Assembly: GCF_002213425.1 (NCBI RefSeq)
Contig: NZ_NJGV01000006.1
Span: forward strand, 62,001 to 126,000
Direction: 5' to 3'
DNA length: 64,000 nucleotides
DNA from: Herbaspirillum aquaticum
GTDB lineage: Bacteria; Pseudomonadota; Gammaproteobacteria; Burkholderiales; Burkholderiaceae_D
The position numbers were made by a program, and so were the translations under genes. Below are positions 45,680-57,286 of this stretch, in pieces (position 1 is the stretch's first letter; every line of letters begins with the position of its first letter). The notes beneath the pieces are model-generated. The model did no database searches. It saw only the letters and a list, made by a program, of their open reading frames with translations, and was not told where the DNA came from.

Positions 45680-45700
45680 GCCGGCATTCACGATGCCGGC
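45680..45700 (-). terminator. Terminator of the chemoreceptor gene
   Basis: Minus-strand stem GCCGGCAT and ATGCCGGC around a 5-nt loop, followed by eight T. It insulates corC from readthrough. Confidence 0.9.
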
Positions 45701-45736
45701 AAATACACCCTCAGGGAAAAATCTGCTGTCTGCTGC

Positions 45737-47373
45737 TCAGGCGTAGCTCAGCGCCGGCATCTCCGCATCCTGGGAATAGTGCACGGCAGCCTGCTGGGCG
45801 CGCACTGCGGTCGGGCCAGCCTGCTCGGCCGTGAGCTTGAAGATGCTCACCACATCGGTCAGCGCCACGCTCTGTTGCTGCATGGACGCGGCGGCCGCGG
45901 CAGCCTTTTCCACCAGGGCGGCGTTCTGCTGGGTGGTCTCATCGATCCGGGCCACGGCATTGTTGATCTGTTCCAGGCCGGCGGTCTGCTCGGCGCTGGC
46001 GGCGCTGATGTCCTGCACGATGTGGGTCACGCTCTGGATGCTCTTGACCACCTCATCCATGGTCGAGCCGGCTTCGCTGACCTGCTTCTCGCCGGTGGCG
46101 ACCTTGGCGACCGATTCATTGATGAGCGCCTCGATTTCCTTGGCGGCAACAGCCGAGCGCTGGGCCAGCGAGCGCACTTCCGAAGCGACCACCGCAAAGC
46201 CGCGTCCCTGCTCACCGGCACGGGCCGCCTCCACTGCAGCGTTCAGGGCCAGGATGTTGGTCTGGAAAGCGATGCCGTCGATCACGCTGATGATGTCCAC
46301 GATCTTGTGCGAAGAGGTGCTGATGGCGTGCATGGTTTCCACCACGCGGCCGACGGCCGCGCCGCCCTTGCTGGCGACGTCCGATGCGTTGTCGGCCAGG
46401 CGCTTGGCTTCGCGGGCATTGTCGGAGGTCTGCTTGACGGTGGCAGTGAGCTGCTCCATCGCCGAGGCGGTTTCCTGGAGCGAACCGGCTTGCTGCTCGG
46501 TGCGGTGGGACAGATCCATGTTGCCGCGCTTGATTTCATCGGAAGCCACGGCGATGGTATCGGTCCCTTGGCGGACTTCACCGACGATGGCCACCAGGCT
46601 GTCATTCATGCCCTTGAGTGCGGCCATCAGCTGGCCCAGCTCATCCTTGCTGGTGACTTCGATGCGGCTGCCCAGGTCGCCCGATTGCACGCTCTGCGCC
46701 ACGCTCACGGCCTGGGCCAGGGGACGGGAGATCGAGCGGGTCAGCAGCCAGGCGATCAGGCCGCCCAAGGCCAGGGCTGCGAGGCTGGCCCCCATCATGG
46801 TCCACTTGGCCATGGCGTAGGCGGCTTCGGCAGCGTCCACATTGGCCGCGGAATTCTTGCGCAGCAGCTTGTTGAATTGCTCCACGTGGGAAATCACCTG
46901 CTTGAGAATGGGCATGCAATCCTTGACCAGCGAGGCGCGGGCCGCATCAGTCTGTTGCGAGGTCGCCAGCTTGACGATATTGACGGCCACCGGCAGGTAT
47001 TGCGCTTCCAGCTTGCGCAGTTGCTCCAGCATCTCGCGCTCTTGCGGCGTGGTCGCCGGGTCCTGCATCAGGCGGGTCAGTTCGGCCATGCCGGATTCGA
47101 TCTCTTTCTGGGCGCTGCCGACCAGGTCGACATCGCCTTTCTGTTCGGCGGTCCCACTGACCAACGGTTGCGTGCTGCAATGGCGCGCAGGCCGACGGCG
47201 AATTGCACTTTGGAAAGCGCTTCGAGCTTGCCCTCATCGATGGAGGTCAGGAAGACGATACGATCATTCAGGCGCGAGACTTGCTGCAGGCCGAAGGTGG
47301 CCACCGCCACCAGCAGGACCAGTACGGCGGCAAAGCCAAGGCCAAGACGATGGCCGATCTTCAGGTTCTTCAT
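45737..47373 (-). pseudogene. Methyl-accepting chemotaxis protein, interrupted by a one-base frameshift
   Basis: Begins at the ATG at 47373 with GGGGAGG upstream. First frame: IGHRLGLGFAAVLVLLVAVA (membrane segment), then LTSIDEGKLEALSKVQFAVG and AIAARNR; it then runs into nonsense and stops at 47077. The second frame resumes at 47164 (LVSGTAEQKGDVDLVGSAQ) and gives the rest of a four-helix sensor, the second membrane segment (SLAALALGGLIAWLLTRSIS), HAMP and the signalling tip IDGIAFQTNILALNAAVEAA. One base is missing near 47164; restored length would be 545 aa. There is no homopolymer at the site. Either a real inactivating mutation or a sequence error. Confidence 0.85.
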
Positions 47374-47692
47374 GACATCCTCCCCGATGGGTTTAATTTG
47401 TGTGTAAGCATTCTCGTTCAGCCGGAGTCCGCGTCCCATCGGGCTTTTCCTGAATTGCCTAGTTAAAACTCAGGGAAAATTCACGAGTAAATTGTCACTC
47501 CATCATGAAAGCGAAAAAATCGATGATCGCATCGGAAAAACTGATTACTTTTTGGCGTGATAAACCGGCAACGGCTTCAGGCAAAGCAACAGAAGTGAAA
47601 CCGGAGCCGAAAACAAAAACGGCCTGCCGCAGCAGACCGTCTTGTTTGCAACACCAGGCTGTCTTGCCGAAGCGGCAAGACAGTGTCCCGGT
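47374..47692. other. Intergenic region between ybeY and the chemoreceptor gene
   Basis: 319 bp with no gene. It contains two hairpins after ybeY (47619-47640, and a perfect 10-bp stem CTGTCTTGCC/GGCAAGACAG at 47659-47683) and, nearer the chemoreceptor, its leader. A GCCCGATG resembling a flagellar-sigma -10 is present on the minus strand near 47430, but without a correctly spaced -35. Confidence 0.5.
47619..47683 (-). terminator. Double hairpin after ybeY
   Basis: A perfect 10-bp stem (47659-47683) is followed on the minus strand by a second stem, ACGGTCTG/CAGGCCGT (one mismatch), that runs into TTTTTGTTTT. Probable end of the miaB-phoH-ybeY transcript. Confidence 0.7.
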
Positions 47693-48134
47693 TCAGCGTG
47701 ACTTGTAGGGATTGTCGTAGCCGAGGGTGGCGAGGATCTCGGTTTCCAGCGCTTCCATCTCGTTGGCTTCCTCGTCGTCCTCGTGGTCGTAGCCTTGCGC
47801 GTGCAGCACGCCATGCACGACCAGATGGGCGGTGTGCTCTTCCACGGTCTTCTTCTGCTCGGCGGCTTCCTTCTCCAGCACATCGGTGCAGAAGATGATG
47901 TCGGCCTCGGTGACTTCGCTGTCTTCATCTTCGGTGTAGGCGAAGGTCAGCACGTTGGTGGCGTAGTCCTTGCCGCGATAGTCGCGGTTCAGGTCACGGC
48001 CTTCCTCGGAACCGACGAAACGCAGCGTCAGTTCGGCCGGCGCAAACAGGGCGGCCTGCACCCAGCGGCGCAAGAGAGGGCGGGTGATGCTGTCCTTGAG
48101 GCGGTCGTCGGCATATTGCACCGACAGCGTGAGT

Positions 48135-48148
<14 letters not shown>
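47693..48148 (-). CDS. ybeY: Endoribonuclease/rRNA maturation factor YbeY
   Basis: 151 aa. Zinc-dependent RNase used in 16S rRNA 3' end maturation and ribosome quality control. The metal motif [15 protein letters not shown] (three His spaced H-x3-H-x5-H) is at residues about 109-123. Also [20 protein letters not shown] and [17 protein letters not shown]. The start overlaps the phoH end by 14 bp, so the two are translationally coupled. Confidence 0.95.
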
Positions 48149-49265
<1,117 letters not shown>

Positions 49266-49295
49266 TGCACGATTCCGGTTGAGGGGATTGAATCA

Positions 49296-50636
49296 TCAAT
49301 GACGGGTCACGATCTCGCCACGCAGCGAGAAGGGGAAGGCTTCGGTCACGCGGACCTCGATGATCTCGCCGATCAGGCGCTGGCCGTTCGGGCCACCGTC
49401 GAAGTTGACCACGCGGTTGCTCTCGGTACGGCCTTGCAGCTCATGCTCGCGGCGCTTGGAAACGCCTTCCACCAGCACCTTTTGCACCGTGCCGACCTGC
49501 GCGGCACTGATCTTTGCCGCGTTGTCGTTGAGCGCAGCCTGCAGGCGCTGCAGGCGGGCCAGCTTGACTTCCTGCGGGGTGTCGTCGGCCAGGTTGGCGG
49601 CCGGCGTGCCGGGGCGCGGACTGAAGATGAAGGAGAAACTGTTGTCGAAGCCCACATCGGCCACCAGCTTCATGAGCGCTTCGAAATCTTCCTCGGTTTC
49701 GCCGGGGAAGCCCACGATGAAGTCCGACTGCACCGTGATGTCCGGGCGCACCTTGCGCATGCGGCGGATCACCGACTTGTATTCCAGCGCGGTGTAGCCG
49801 CGCTTCATCGCCGCCAGCGTGCGGTCCGAGCCATGCTGGGCCGGCAGGTAGAGGTGATTGCAGAGCTTGGGCACCTTGGCATAGGTGTCGATAAGGCGCT
49901 GCGAGAATTCCTTGGGATGGCTGGTCACGAAGCGGATGCGCTCGATGCCCGGCAGCTCGGCAATGTATTCGATCAGCAGGGCGAAGTCGGCGATCTCGCC
50001 ATCTTCCATCACGCCGCGATAGGCATTGACGTTCTGGCCCAGCAGCATGATCTCCTTGACGCCCTGGTCGGCCAGCCCGGCCACTTCGGTGAGCACATCC
50101 TCGAAGCGGCGCGAGACTTCCTCGCCGCGCGTATAGGGCACCACGCAGTAGCTGCAATACTTGCTGCAGCCTTCCATGATGGAGACGTAGGCGGTCGCTC
50201 CCTCCACGCGCGCCGGCGGCAGGTGGTCGAACTTCTCGATCTCCGGGAAGCTGATGTCCACCTGCGGGCGCCCGCTGTAGCGCCGCTCGGAAATCATCTG
50301 CGGCAGGCGGTGCAGGGTTTGCGGACCGAACACCATGTCCACGAAGGGCGCGCGCTTGATGATGGCGTCGCCTTCCTGCGAGGCCACGCAGCCGCCCACG
50401 CCGATGAGCAGGTCGGGTTTTTCCTTCTTGAGCGCGCGCAGGCGGCCGAGGTCGGAAAAGACTTTCTCCTGCGCCTTCTCGCGAATCGAGCAGGTGTTCA
50501 GCAGGATCACGTCGGCCTCTTCCGGACGGTCGGTCTTGACGAGGCCTTCGGCGACATGGAGCACGTCGGCCATCTTGTCCGAGTCGTACTCGTTCATCTG
50601 GCAGCCGAAGGTTTTGATGAATACTTTTTTCTGCAT
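49296..50636 (-). CDS. miaB: tRNA-2-methylthio-N6-dimethylallyladenosine synthase
   Basis: 446 aa radical-SAM methylthiotransferase that completes ms2i6A37 in tRNAs. N-terminal UPF0004 domain with the first cluster cysteines ([33 protein letters not shown]). The radical SAM motif is [18 protein letters not shown] (CxxxCxxC). A C-terminal TRAM domain ends the protein. First gene of the miaB-phoH-ybeY group; ATG at 50636. Confidence 0.96.
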   Translation of the reverse strand: MQKKVFIKTFGCQMNEYDSDKMADVLHVAEGLVKTDRPEEADVILLNTCSIREKAQEKVFSDLGRLRALKKEKPDLLIGVGGCVASQEGDAIIKRAPFVDMVFGPQTLHRLPQMISERRYSGRPQVDISFPEIEKFDHLPPARVEGATAYVSIMEGCSKYCSYCVVPYTRGEEVSRRFEDVLTEVAGLADQGVKEIMLLGQNVNAYRGVMEDGEIADFALLIEYIAELPGIERIRFVTSHPKEFSQRLIDTYAKVPKLCNHLYLPAQHGSDRTLAAMKRGYTALEYKSVIRRMRKVRPDITVQSDFIVGFPGETEEDFEALMKLVADVGFDNSFSFIFSPRPGTPAANLADDTPQEVKLARLQRLQAALNDNAAKISAAQVGTVQKVLVEGVSKRREHELQGRTESNRVVNFDGGPNGQRLIGEIIEVRVTEAFPFSLRGEIVTRH

Positions 50637-50829
50637 AAATCTTTATCAGGCGAAGAGCGCAGGAAGGACGCATGGAACATGCGCGCGCCGGCGAGGAGGA
50701 GGGCGGCGGGCCGCTGGAATCTACTGCTGCAGCGGTGGTGGAGCCCATCCCCGGAGGTTCGCGATTATAGCACCGCAGGCCCCGTGCAGCCGCCGCCAGC
50801 GCCGGGCGGGCCTGTCCATGAGGCAATTC

Positions 50830-51747
50830 TCAGAGTTGCGCGCAGCAGTCCTGCAGCCATGCCAGCACGGCGCGCAGCCGGGGCAGGGTCTTGAGGTCGC
50901 GATGGAATACCGCCCACAGCTCGCGCTGCAGCTGTGGCGCAGGCTCCACAGTCTGCAGTTCCGGCGCCAGCAGATAGCTTGGCAGCAAGGCCAGCCCGAC
51001 CCCGGCGCGCGCGGCCATGCACTGCGCCACCAGGCTGGTGCTGCGAAAACGCACCGGGTTGCCGGCGGCATGGTCGGCGATCCAGCGTGTCTCGGGAATG
51101 TCCGGCACGCCGTCGTCATAGGCCACGAAGGGCGCCGTCTTGGGCGCCTGCTGCCACAGGGCGACGTTATCGGCAGTGCCGCACAGGTAAAAACGTACCG
51201 CGCCCAGCGGCCTGGCGATCAGTTCGCCATCCTGGGGCTTGCCGAAGCGCAGGGCCAGGTCGGCTTCGCGCCGCGCCAGGCTCAGGGTCTGGTGGCCCAT
51301 GGCGAATTCCACATCCAGCGCCGGCCATTGCGCCAGCAGCGCGGGCAGGCGCGGGGCCAGGAACAGGGTGCCGATGGCATCGGTGCAGGCCAGACGCAGC
51401 TTGCCTTCCAGCCGCAGGTCCCCGCCCGCGAGGGTGCGTGCCAGTTGCCGGGTCTGTTCCTGCATGGCGCGGGCAGCCGCCAGCACGCTCTCGCCCAGGC
51501 GGGTCAGTTCCACATCCTCGGCGCGGCGCAGGTAGAGCGGGGCCTGCAGGGCCTCTTCCAGCAATTGCAGGCGGCGGCCGATGGTGGCGTGGGTCACGCC
51601 CAGCGCGCGCGCCGCGCCGGAGAGGCTGCCGGCTTCGACGAAGGCGGCGAAGCTGCGCAGGCTTTCCCAGTCGGCATCCAGGGCGGCATGCATGGCTTGA
51701 TGGGAAGGCAGGTGTGGGGCCTTGTTCCGGGCTGTTAATTTTTTCAC
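50830..51747 (-). CDS. LysR-family transcriptional regulator
   Basis: Up to 305 aa. Winged helix-turn-helix near the N-terminus: FAAFVEAGSLSGAARALGVT then HATIGRRLQLLEEAL. The substrate-binding domain follows (LRLACTDAIGTLFLAPRLPA). The start is unclear: GTG at 51747 or ATG at 51693, neither with a ribosome site. Divergent from the isochorismatase-family gene at 51877 across 129 bp, the usual layout of a LysR regulator and its target, so it probably controls that gene. Effector unknown. Confidence 0.88.
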   Translation of the reverse strand: MKKLTARNKAPHLPSHQAMHAALDADWESLRSFAAFVEAGSLSGAARALGVTHATIGRRLQLLEEALQAPLYLRRAEDVELTRLGESVLAAARAMQEQTRQLARTLAGGDLRLEGKLRLACTDAIGTLFLAPRLPALLAQWPALDVEFAMGHQTLSLARREADLALRFGKPQDGELIARPLGAVRFYLCGTADNVALWQQAPKTAPFVAYDDGVPDIPETRWIADHAAGNPVRFRSTSLVAQCMAARAGVGLALLPSYLLAPELQTVEPAPQLQRELWAVFHRDLKTLPRLRAVLAWLQDCCAQL

Positions 51748-51876
51748 AGGTGGCTGGCGATTTCGGTGAATGGCAGTGCGAATTTTATCGGACTAAGATG
51801 GTCCGTCACTGTGCATTGAAGATCAGTTGCAGCGTTTTATCGACTTCCCTCGAACATTTTTTAACAAGGAACCGCC

Positions 51877-52485
51877 ATGTCCTCTCCCCAGACCCTGATC
51901 CAGATTGCCGGTGGCAGCCCCCGTGCCGCCACCTGGCAGGAAGCCGTGCTGCTCATCATCGACCACCAGACCGAATACACCACCGGGCGCGCCCCGCTGG
52001 CCGGCATCGATGCCGCCGTGGGCCAGGTCGCCGAACTCCTGCGCCAGGCTCGTGCCGCCGGTGCGCCGGTGATCCACATCGTCCACCACAGCAAGCCGGG
52101 CAGCGCCATGTTCGATCCGCAAGGGCCGCACGTGGCCATCATCGACGGCGTGCAGCCGCAGGGGGACGAACTGGTGCTGCCCAAGGGCCTGCCCAATGCC
52201 TTCGCCGGCACTGCGCTGGACGAGGCCATCAGGAAGACCGGCCGCAAGTCCCTGATCGTGAGCGGTTTTGCCACCCACATGTGCGTGAGCGCGACCGTGC
52301 GCTCGGCGCTGGACCATGGCTATGCCTCCACGGTCGTGGCCGCCGCCTGCGCCACCCGCGACCTGCCGGACCCGCTGGGTGGCGCACCGGTGAGCGCCGC
52401 CGAGATCCAGCGCGTGGCGCTGACCGAATTGGCCGATCGCTACGCCACGGTGGTGGCCGATGCAGCAGCGCTGGCGCAAAACTGA
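51877..52485 (+). CDS. Isochorismatase-family cysteine hydrolase
   Basis: 202 aa. The catalytic triad of the family is visible: Asp in VLLIIDHQTEYTTG, Lys in LVLPKGLPNAF and Cys in SGFATHMCVSATVRSALDHG. Members hydrolyse isochorismate, nicotinamide or other amides; I cannot tell which here. ACAAGGAACC precedes the ATG. Divergent from the LysR gene, followed by a terminator, so a single-gene unit. Confidence 0.87.
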   Translation: MSSPQTLIQIAGGSPRAATWQEAVLLIIDHQTEYTTGRAPLAGIDAAVGQVAELLRQARAAGAPVIHIVHHSKPGSAMFDPQGPHVAIIDGVQPQGDELVLPKGLPNAFAGTALDEAIRKTGRKSLIVSGFATHMCVSATVRSALDHGYASTVVAAACATRDLPDPLGGAPVSAAEIQRVALTELADRYATVVADAAALAQN

Positions 52486-52884
52486 TGCGCTGAGACGCCC
52501 CCGGTTGTTGCAAACCAGGCAAGGACGCTACCTCACCCGTAGCGTCCTTTTTTCATCATGCTGACTTACCCATAAGCAGATCGGTATCGACAATATTCAA
52601 AGAAAATTTCATCACGTTAACGACGTGGAACTAGCAATAATTAGAAATTACGCATGAATATTCAGGAGCGCTGAAATTCAGGAGACAAAATCGCTTAGTT
52701 TGGCGGCTTTCCGCAATTTGCCCACATCCTCCTTCGCCTGCCACGCCAGCCGCCTGCAGCGCGGTCGATGGGCAAAGCGAGCGCAACAGCATCCCTTGCT
52801 GTTGTGCTGCATTTCAATAAAGCGCGCGTACGCCGCATACGGATGGCCCTGCGGGCGGTCCTTAGAAAAAGGAATGAGTCGACC
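52486..52884. other. Intergenic region between the isochorismatase-family gene and the sugar-transport operon
   Basis: 399 bp. After the terminator (52521-52549) comes an AT-rich stretch (52555-52690), unlike the rest of the window and probably the promoter area of the sugar operon. It contains the dyad CACGT-TAACG-ACGTG (52613-52627) with the inner palindrome CGTTAACG, a shape reminiscent of LacI-family operators, and a direct repeat ATTCAGGAG (about 52660 and 52676). No gene is supported here. Confidence 0.5.
52521..52549 (+). terminator. Terminator of the isochorismatase-family gene
   Basis: Perfect 10-bp stem AAGGACGCTA and TAGCGTCCTT with a 9-nt loop, followed by TTTT. Confidence 0.88.
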
Positions 52885-53514
52885 ATGATTCCGGCAGTCT
52901 TCACCGACCGGCTTGCGGCCCTGCTGGCCAGCGGCCGGCGCACCATACTCGGCATTGCCGGCCCGCCCGGCAGCGGCAAGTCCACCCTGGCGCAGGCGCT
53001 GCTTGAGCATGTCCGCTCGCAAGGACTGGCGCATTCCGTCATCCTGCCCATGGATGGCTACCACCTCGCCAATGCCGAGCTGGCGCGCCTGGGCCGCGCC
53101 GCGCGCAAGGGCGCGGAAGATACCTTCGACAGTGCCGGTTATGTCCACCTGCTGTCACGGCTGCGCGAACAGCAGGCCGGTGAAATCGTCTACGCGCCTC
53201 AATTCCTGCGCGAGATCGAGGAGGCCATTGCCGGCAGCATCGCCATTGCCCACGAGACGCAGCTCATCATCACCGAAGGCAATTACCTGCTGCTCGATCG
53301 CGGCCACTGGGCGCGCGTGCGGCCCTTGCTTGATGAGGTCTGGTATGTCGATGTCGATCCTGCGCTGCGGCTGCAGCGGCTGATCGCACGCCACGTGCAG
53401 TTTGGCCGCAGCCCGGCCGAGGCCGAAGCGTGGGTGATGAACAGCGATGAAATCAATGCGGCGCTCATCGAGACCACGCGCAGCCGGGCCGACCGGATTT
53501 TTCGCCGGGACTGA
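52885..53514 (+). CDS. P-loop nucleoside/nucleotide-type kinase, FrcK-like
   Basis: 209 aa from the ATG at 52885. Walker A is LGIAGPPGSGKSTLAQAL (residues about 25-42); then VILPMDGYHLANAEL, IVYAPQFLREIEEAIAGS, LIITEGNYLLLDRGHWARVR and the lid-like RLIARHVQFGRSPAEAEAW. It belongs to the uridine kinase/phosphoribulokinase-like group. A kinase of this type (FrcK) accompanies the fructose ABC transporter of Sinorhizobium; here it also precedes a sugar ABC transporter, 91 bp upstream of the binding-protein gene. The substrate is unproven and is more likely a sugar or a regulator than a nucleoside. Confidence 0.8.
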   Translation: MIPAVFTDRLAALLASGRRTILGIAGPPGSGKSTLAQALLEHVRSQGLAHSVILPMDGYHLANAELARLGRAARKGAEDTFDSAGYVHLLSRLREQQAGEIVYAPQFLREIEEAIAGSIAIAHETQLIITEGNYLLLDRGHWARVRPLLDEVWYVDVDPALRLQRLIARHVQFGRSPAEAEAWVMNSDEINAALIETTRSRADRIFRRD

Positions 53515-53605
53515 GGGTTCCGGCGTGTCGTGAGCAGCAAGCAGCAAGGGGCCGCGACAGGCCCCAGCCATCCCCCTGGAACTTCCAACAAGAACGGAGA
53601 CAAGC

Positions 53606-54556
53606 ATGATCAAGAAAACCCTCGCCATCGCCTGCGCCACCCTCGCACTGGGCGCCGCCGCCGCCCCGGCACAGGCCGCCGACAAGCCCCTGAAATCAGT
53701 CGGCGTCACCCTGGGCGACCTCGCCAATCCCTTCTTCGTGGCCATCGCCAAGGGGGCTGAAAGCGGCGCCCGCAAGATCAATCCGGACGCCAAGGTCACC
53801 GTGGTCTCCTCCAAGTATGACCTCAACACCCAGGTCGGCCAGATCGAGAACTTCATCGCCAACAAGGTCGACATGATCGTGCTCAATGCGGCCGATTCCA
53901 AGGGCGTGGGCCCCGCCGTGAAGAAGGCCAAAAAGGCCGGCATCGTGGTGGTGGCCGTGGATGTGGCCGCCGAAGGTGCGGATGTGACCGTCATGTCGGA
54001 CAACACCATGGCCGGCGCCGAGTCCTGCAAGTTCATCGCCGACAAGCTGCAGGGCAAGGGCAACGTGGTCATCGTCAACGGGCCGCCGGTGTCGGCGGTG
54101 ATGGACCGCGTCACCGGCTGCAAGGCCGAGTTCAAGAAGTCGCCCGGCATCAAGATTCTCTCCGACAACCAGAACGCCGGCGGCAGCCGCGATGGCGGCA
54201 TGACCACCATGTCCAACCTGCTGGCCGCGCAAGGCAAGATCGATGGCGTCTTCGCCATCAACGACCCCACTGCCATCGGCGCCGAGCTGGCGATCCGCCA
54301 GGCCAAGCGCAGCGACATCAAGGTCATCACCGGTGTGGACGGCGCACCCGATGCCGAACGCGCGCTCAAGGACGGCAAGTCGCTCTTCGCTGCCTCGCCC
54401 GCGCAGGACCCGTATGGCATGGCCGCCGAGAGCGTGGCCATCGGCTATCAGGTCATGAATGGCCGTACGCCCGAGAAGCCCGTCAAGCTGCTGCCGGTCA
54501 AGCTGATCACACGCGACAACGTGGCTGACTACAAGGGCTGGGTCCCGGCCAACTGA
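53606..54556 (+). CDS. Sugar ABC transporter, periplasmic substrate-binding protein
   Basis: 316 aa. Signal peptide TLAIACATLALGAAAAPAQA, cleavage at AQA-A. Type I periplasmic binding fold (Peripla_BP_4, ribose-binding-protein-like): VGVTLGDLANPFFVAIAKGA, IENFIANKVDMIVLNAADS, GIVVVAVDVAAEGADVTVMS and VFAINDPTAIGAELAIRQA. AACGGAGACAAGC precedes the ATG. The closest recognisable group is fructose/ribose/xylose binding proteins such as FrcB. Followed by the ATPase and permease genes. Confidence 0.9.
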   Translation: MIKKTLAIACATLALGAAAAPAQAADKPLKSVGVTLGDLANPFFVAIAKGAESGARKINPDAKVTVVSSKYDLNTQVGQIENFIANKVDMIVLNAADSKGVGPAVKKAKKAGIVVVAVDVAAEGADVTVMSDNTMAGAESCKFIADKLQGKGNVVIVNGPPVSAVMDRVTGCKAEFKKSPGIKILSDNQNAGGSRDGGMTTMSNLLAAQGKIDGVFAINDPTAIGAELAIRQAKRSDIKVITGVDGAPDAERALKDGKSLFAASPAQDPYGMAAESVAIGYQVMNGRTPEKPVKLLPVKLITRDNVADYKGWVPAN

Positions 54557-54674
54557 GGCCCCGCGTCCGGCGGCATATCACTTTGGTGAGCGCCGCCTCC
54601 GCAGCGCCCGCAGCCAGGAGAGCTTCCTGCTGCGGGATGCGCTTGCCGCCCTGCGGCTGCATTCTTCGATTGCC

Positions 54675-56267
<1,593 letters not shown>

Positions 56268-56269
56268 TC

Positions 56270-57286
56270 ATGGCTGATTCCACTTCGCTTTCCAAGCACG
56301 ATGCCCCGGCACGTTCCTCTTCCACGGCGTCGCAATGGCTGCTGCACCGGCTGGGCATGTTGCCGGTCCTGGTGGTGCTGTACCTGCTGTTCTATGCGCT
56401 GACAATCTATCTCAGCGGCGACGGCAGCTCCAATTTCGCCACCGCCGAAAACACCATGAACATCCTGCGCCAGGTCGCCATCAACCTGGTGCTGGCGGCG
56501 GGCATGACCTTCGTCATCCTCACGGCCGGCATCGACCTGTCGGTCGGTTCGGTGCTGGCCGTCTCTGCCGTGCTGGGCATGCAGATCTCGCTCAGCGCCG
56601 CGCCGGGATGGGCGATCCCGATGTTCGTTCTCTCGGGGCTGTTGATGGGCATGGTCAACGGCGCCATGGTCGCCTTCCTCAACATCAATGCCTTCGTGGT
56701 GACGCTGGGCACGATGACAGCATTTCGCGGCGCGGCCTATCTGCTGGCCGATGGGACCACGGTGCTCAACAATGAGATTCCCAGTTTTGAATGGATCGGC
56801 AATGGCGACTTCCTGCATGTGCCCTGGCTGATCTGGGTGGCGGTGGCAGTGGTGCTGCTGTCCTGGGTGATCCTGCGCAAGACGGTGCTGGGCATGCACA
56901 TCTACGCCATCGGCGGCAATCTGCAGGCCGCACGGCTGACCGGCATCCGCGTGGGGCTGGTGCTGCTGTTCGTGTATTCGATCAGCGGCCTGTTCGCCGG
57001 CCTGGCCGGGGCCATGTCGGCCAGCCGCTTGTACGGGGCCAACGGCAACTGGGGCAGCGGCTATGAACTCGATGCGATCGCTGCCGTGGTACTGGGCGGC
57101 ACCAGCCTCATGGGTGGTGTGGGCACGATCTGGGGGACGGTGGTGGGGGCGCTCATCATCGGGGTGATGAACAACGGACTCACCATCCTCGGCCTGTCCT
57201 CGTTCTGGCAATACGTGGCCAAGGGCGCGGTGATCGTGCTGGCCGTGATCCTCGACAAATGGCGTCAGAAGGATGCCGCGCAATGA
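56270..57286 (+). CDS. Sugar ABC transporter, permease (CUT2 family)
   Basis: 338 aa, about eight to ten membrane helices (LGMLPVLVVLYLLFYALTIY, LVLAAGMTFVILTAGIDLSV). BPD_transp_2 signatures include GIDLSVGSVLAVSAVLGM, GLLMGMVNGAMVAFLNINAF and LGGTSLMGGVGTIWGTVVGA. It follows the ATPase by 2 bp and overlaps the epimerase-family gene by 4 bp (ATGA at 57283), so the cluster is one operon. Confidence 0.93.
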   Translation: MADSTSLSKHDAPARSSSTASQWLLHRLGMLPVLVVLYLLFYALTIYLSGDGSSNFATAENTMNILRQVAINLVLAAGMTFVILTAGIDLSVGSVLAVSAVLGMQISLSAAPGWAIPMFVLSGLLMGMVNGAMVAFLNINAFVVTLGTMTAFRGAAYLLADGTTVLNNEIPSFEWIGNGDFLHVPWLIWVAVAVVLLSWVILRKTVLGMHIYAIGGNLQAARLTGIRVGLVLLFVYSISGLFAGLAGAMSASRLYGANGNWGSGYELDAIAAVVLGGTSLMGGVGTIWGTVVGALIIGVMNNGLTILGLSSFWQYVAKGAVIVLAVILDKWRQKDAAQ

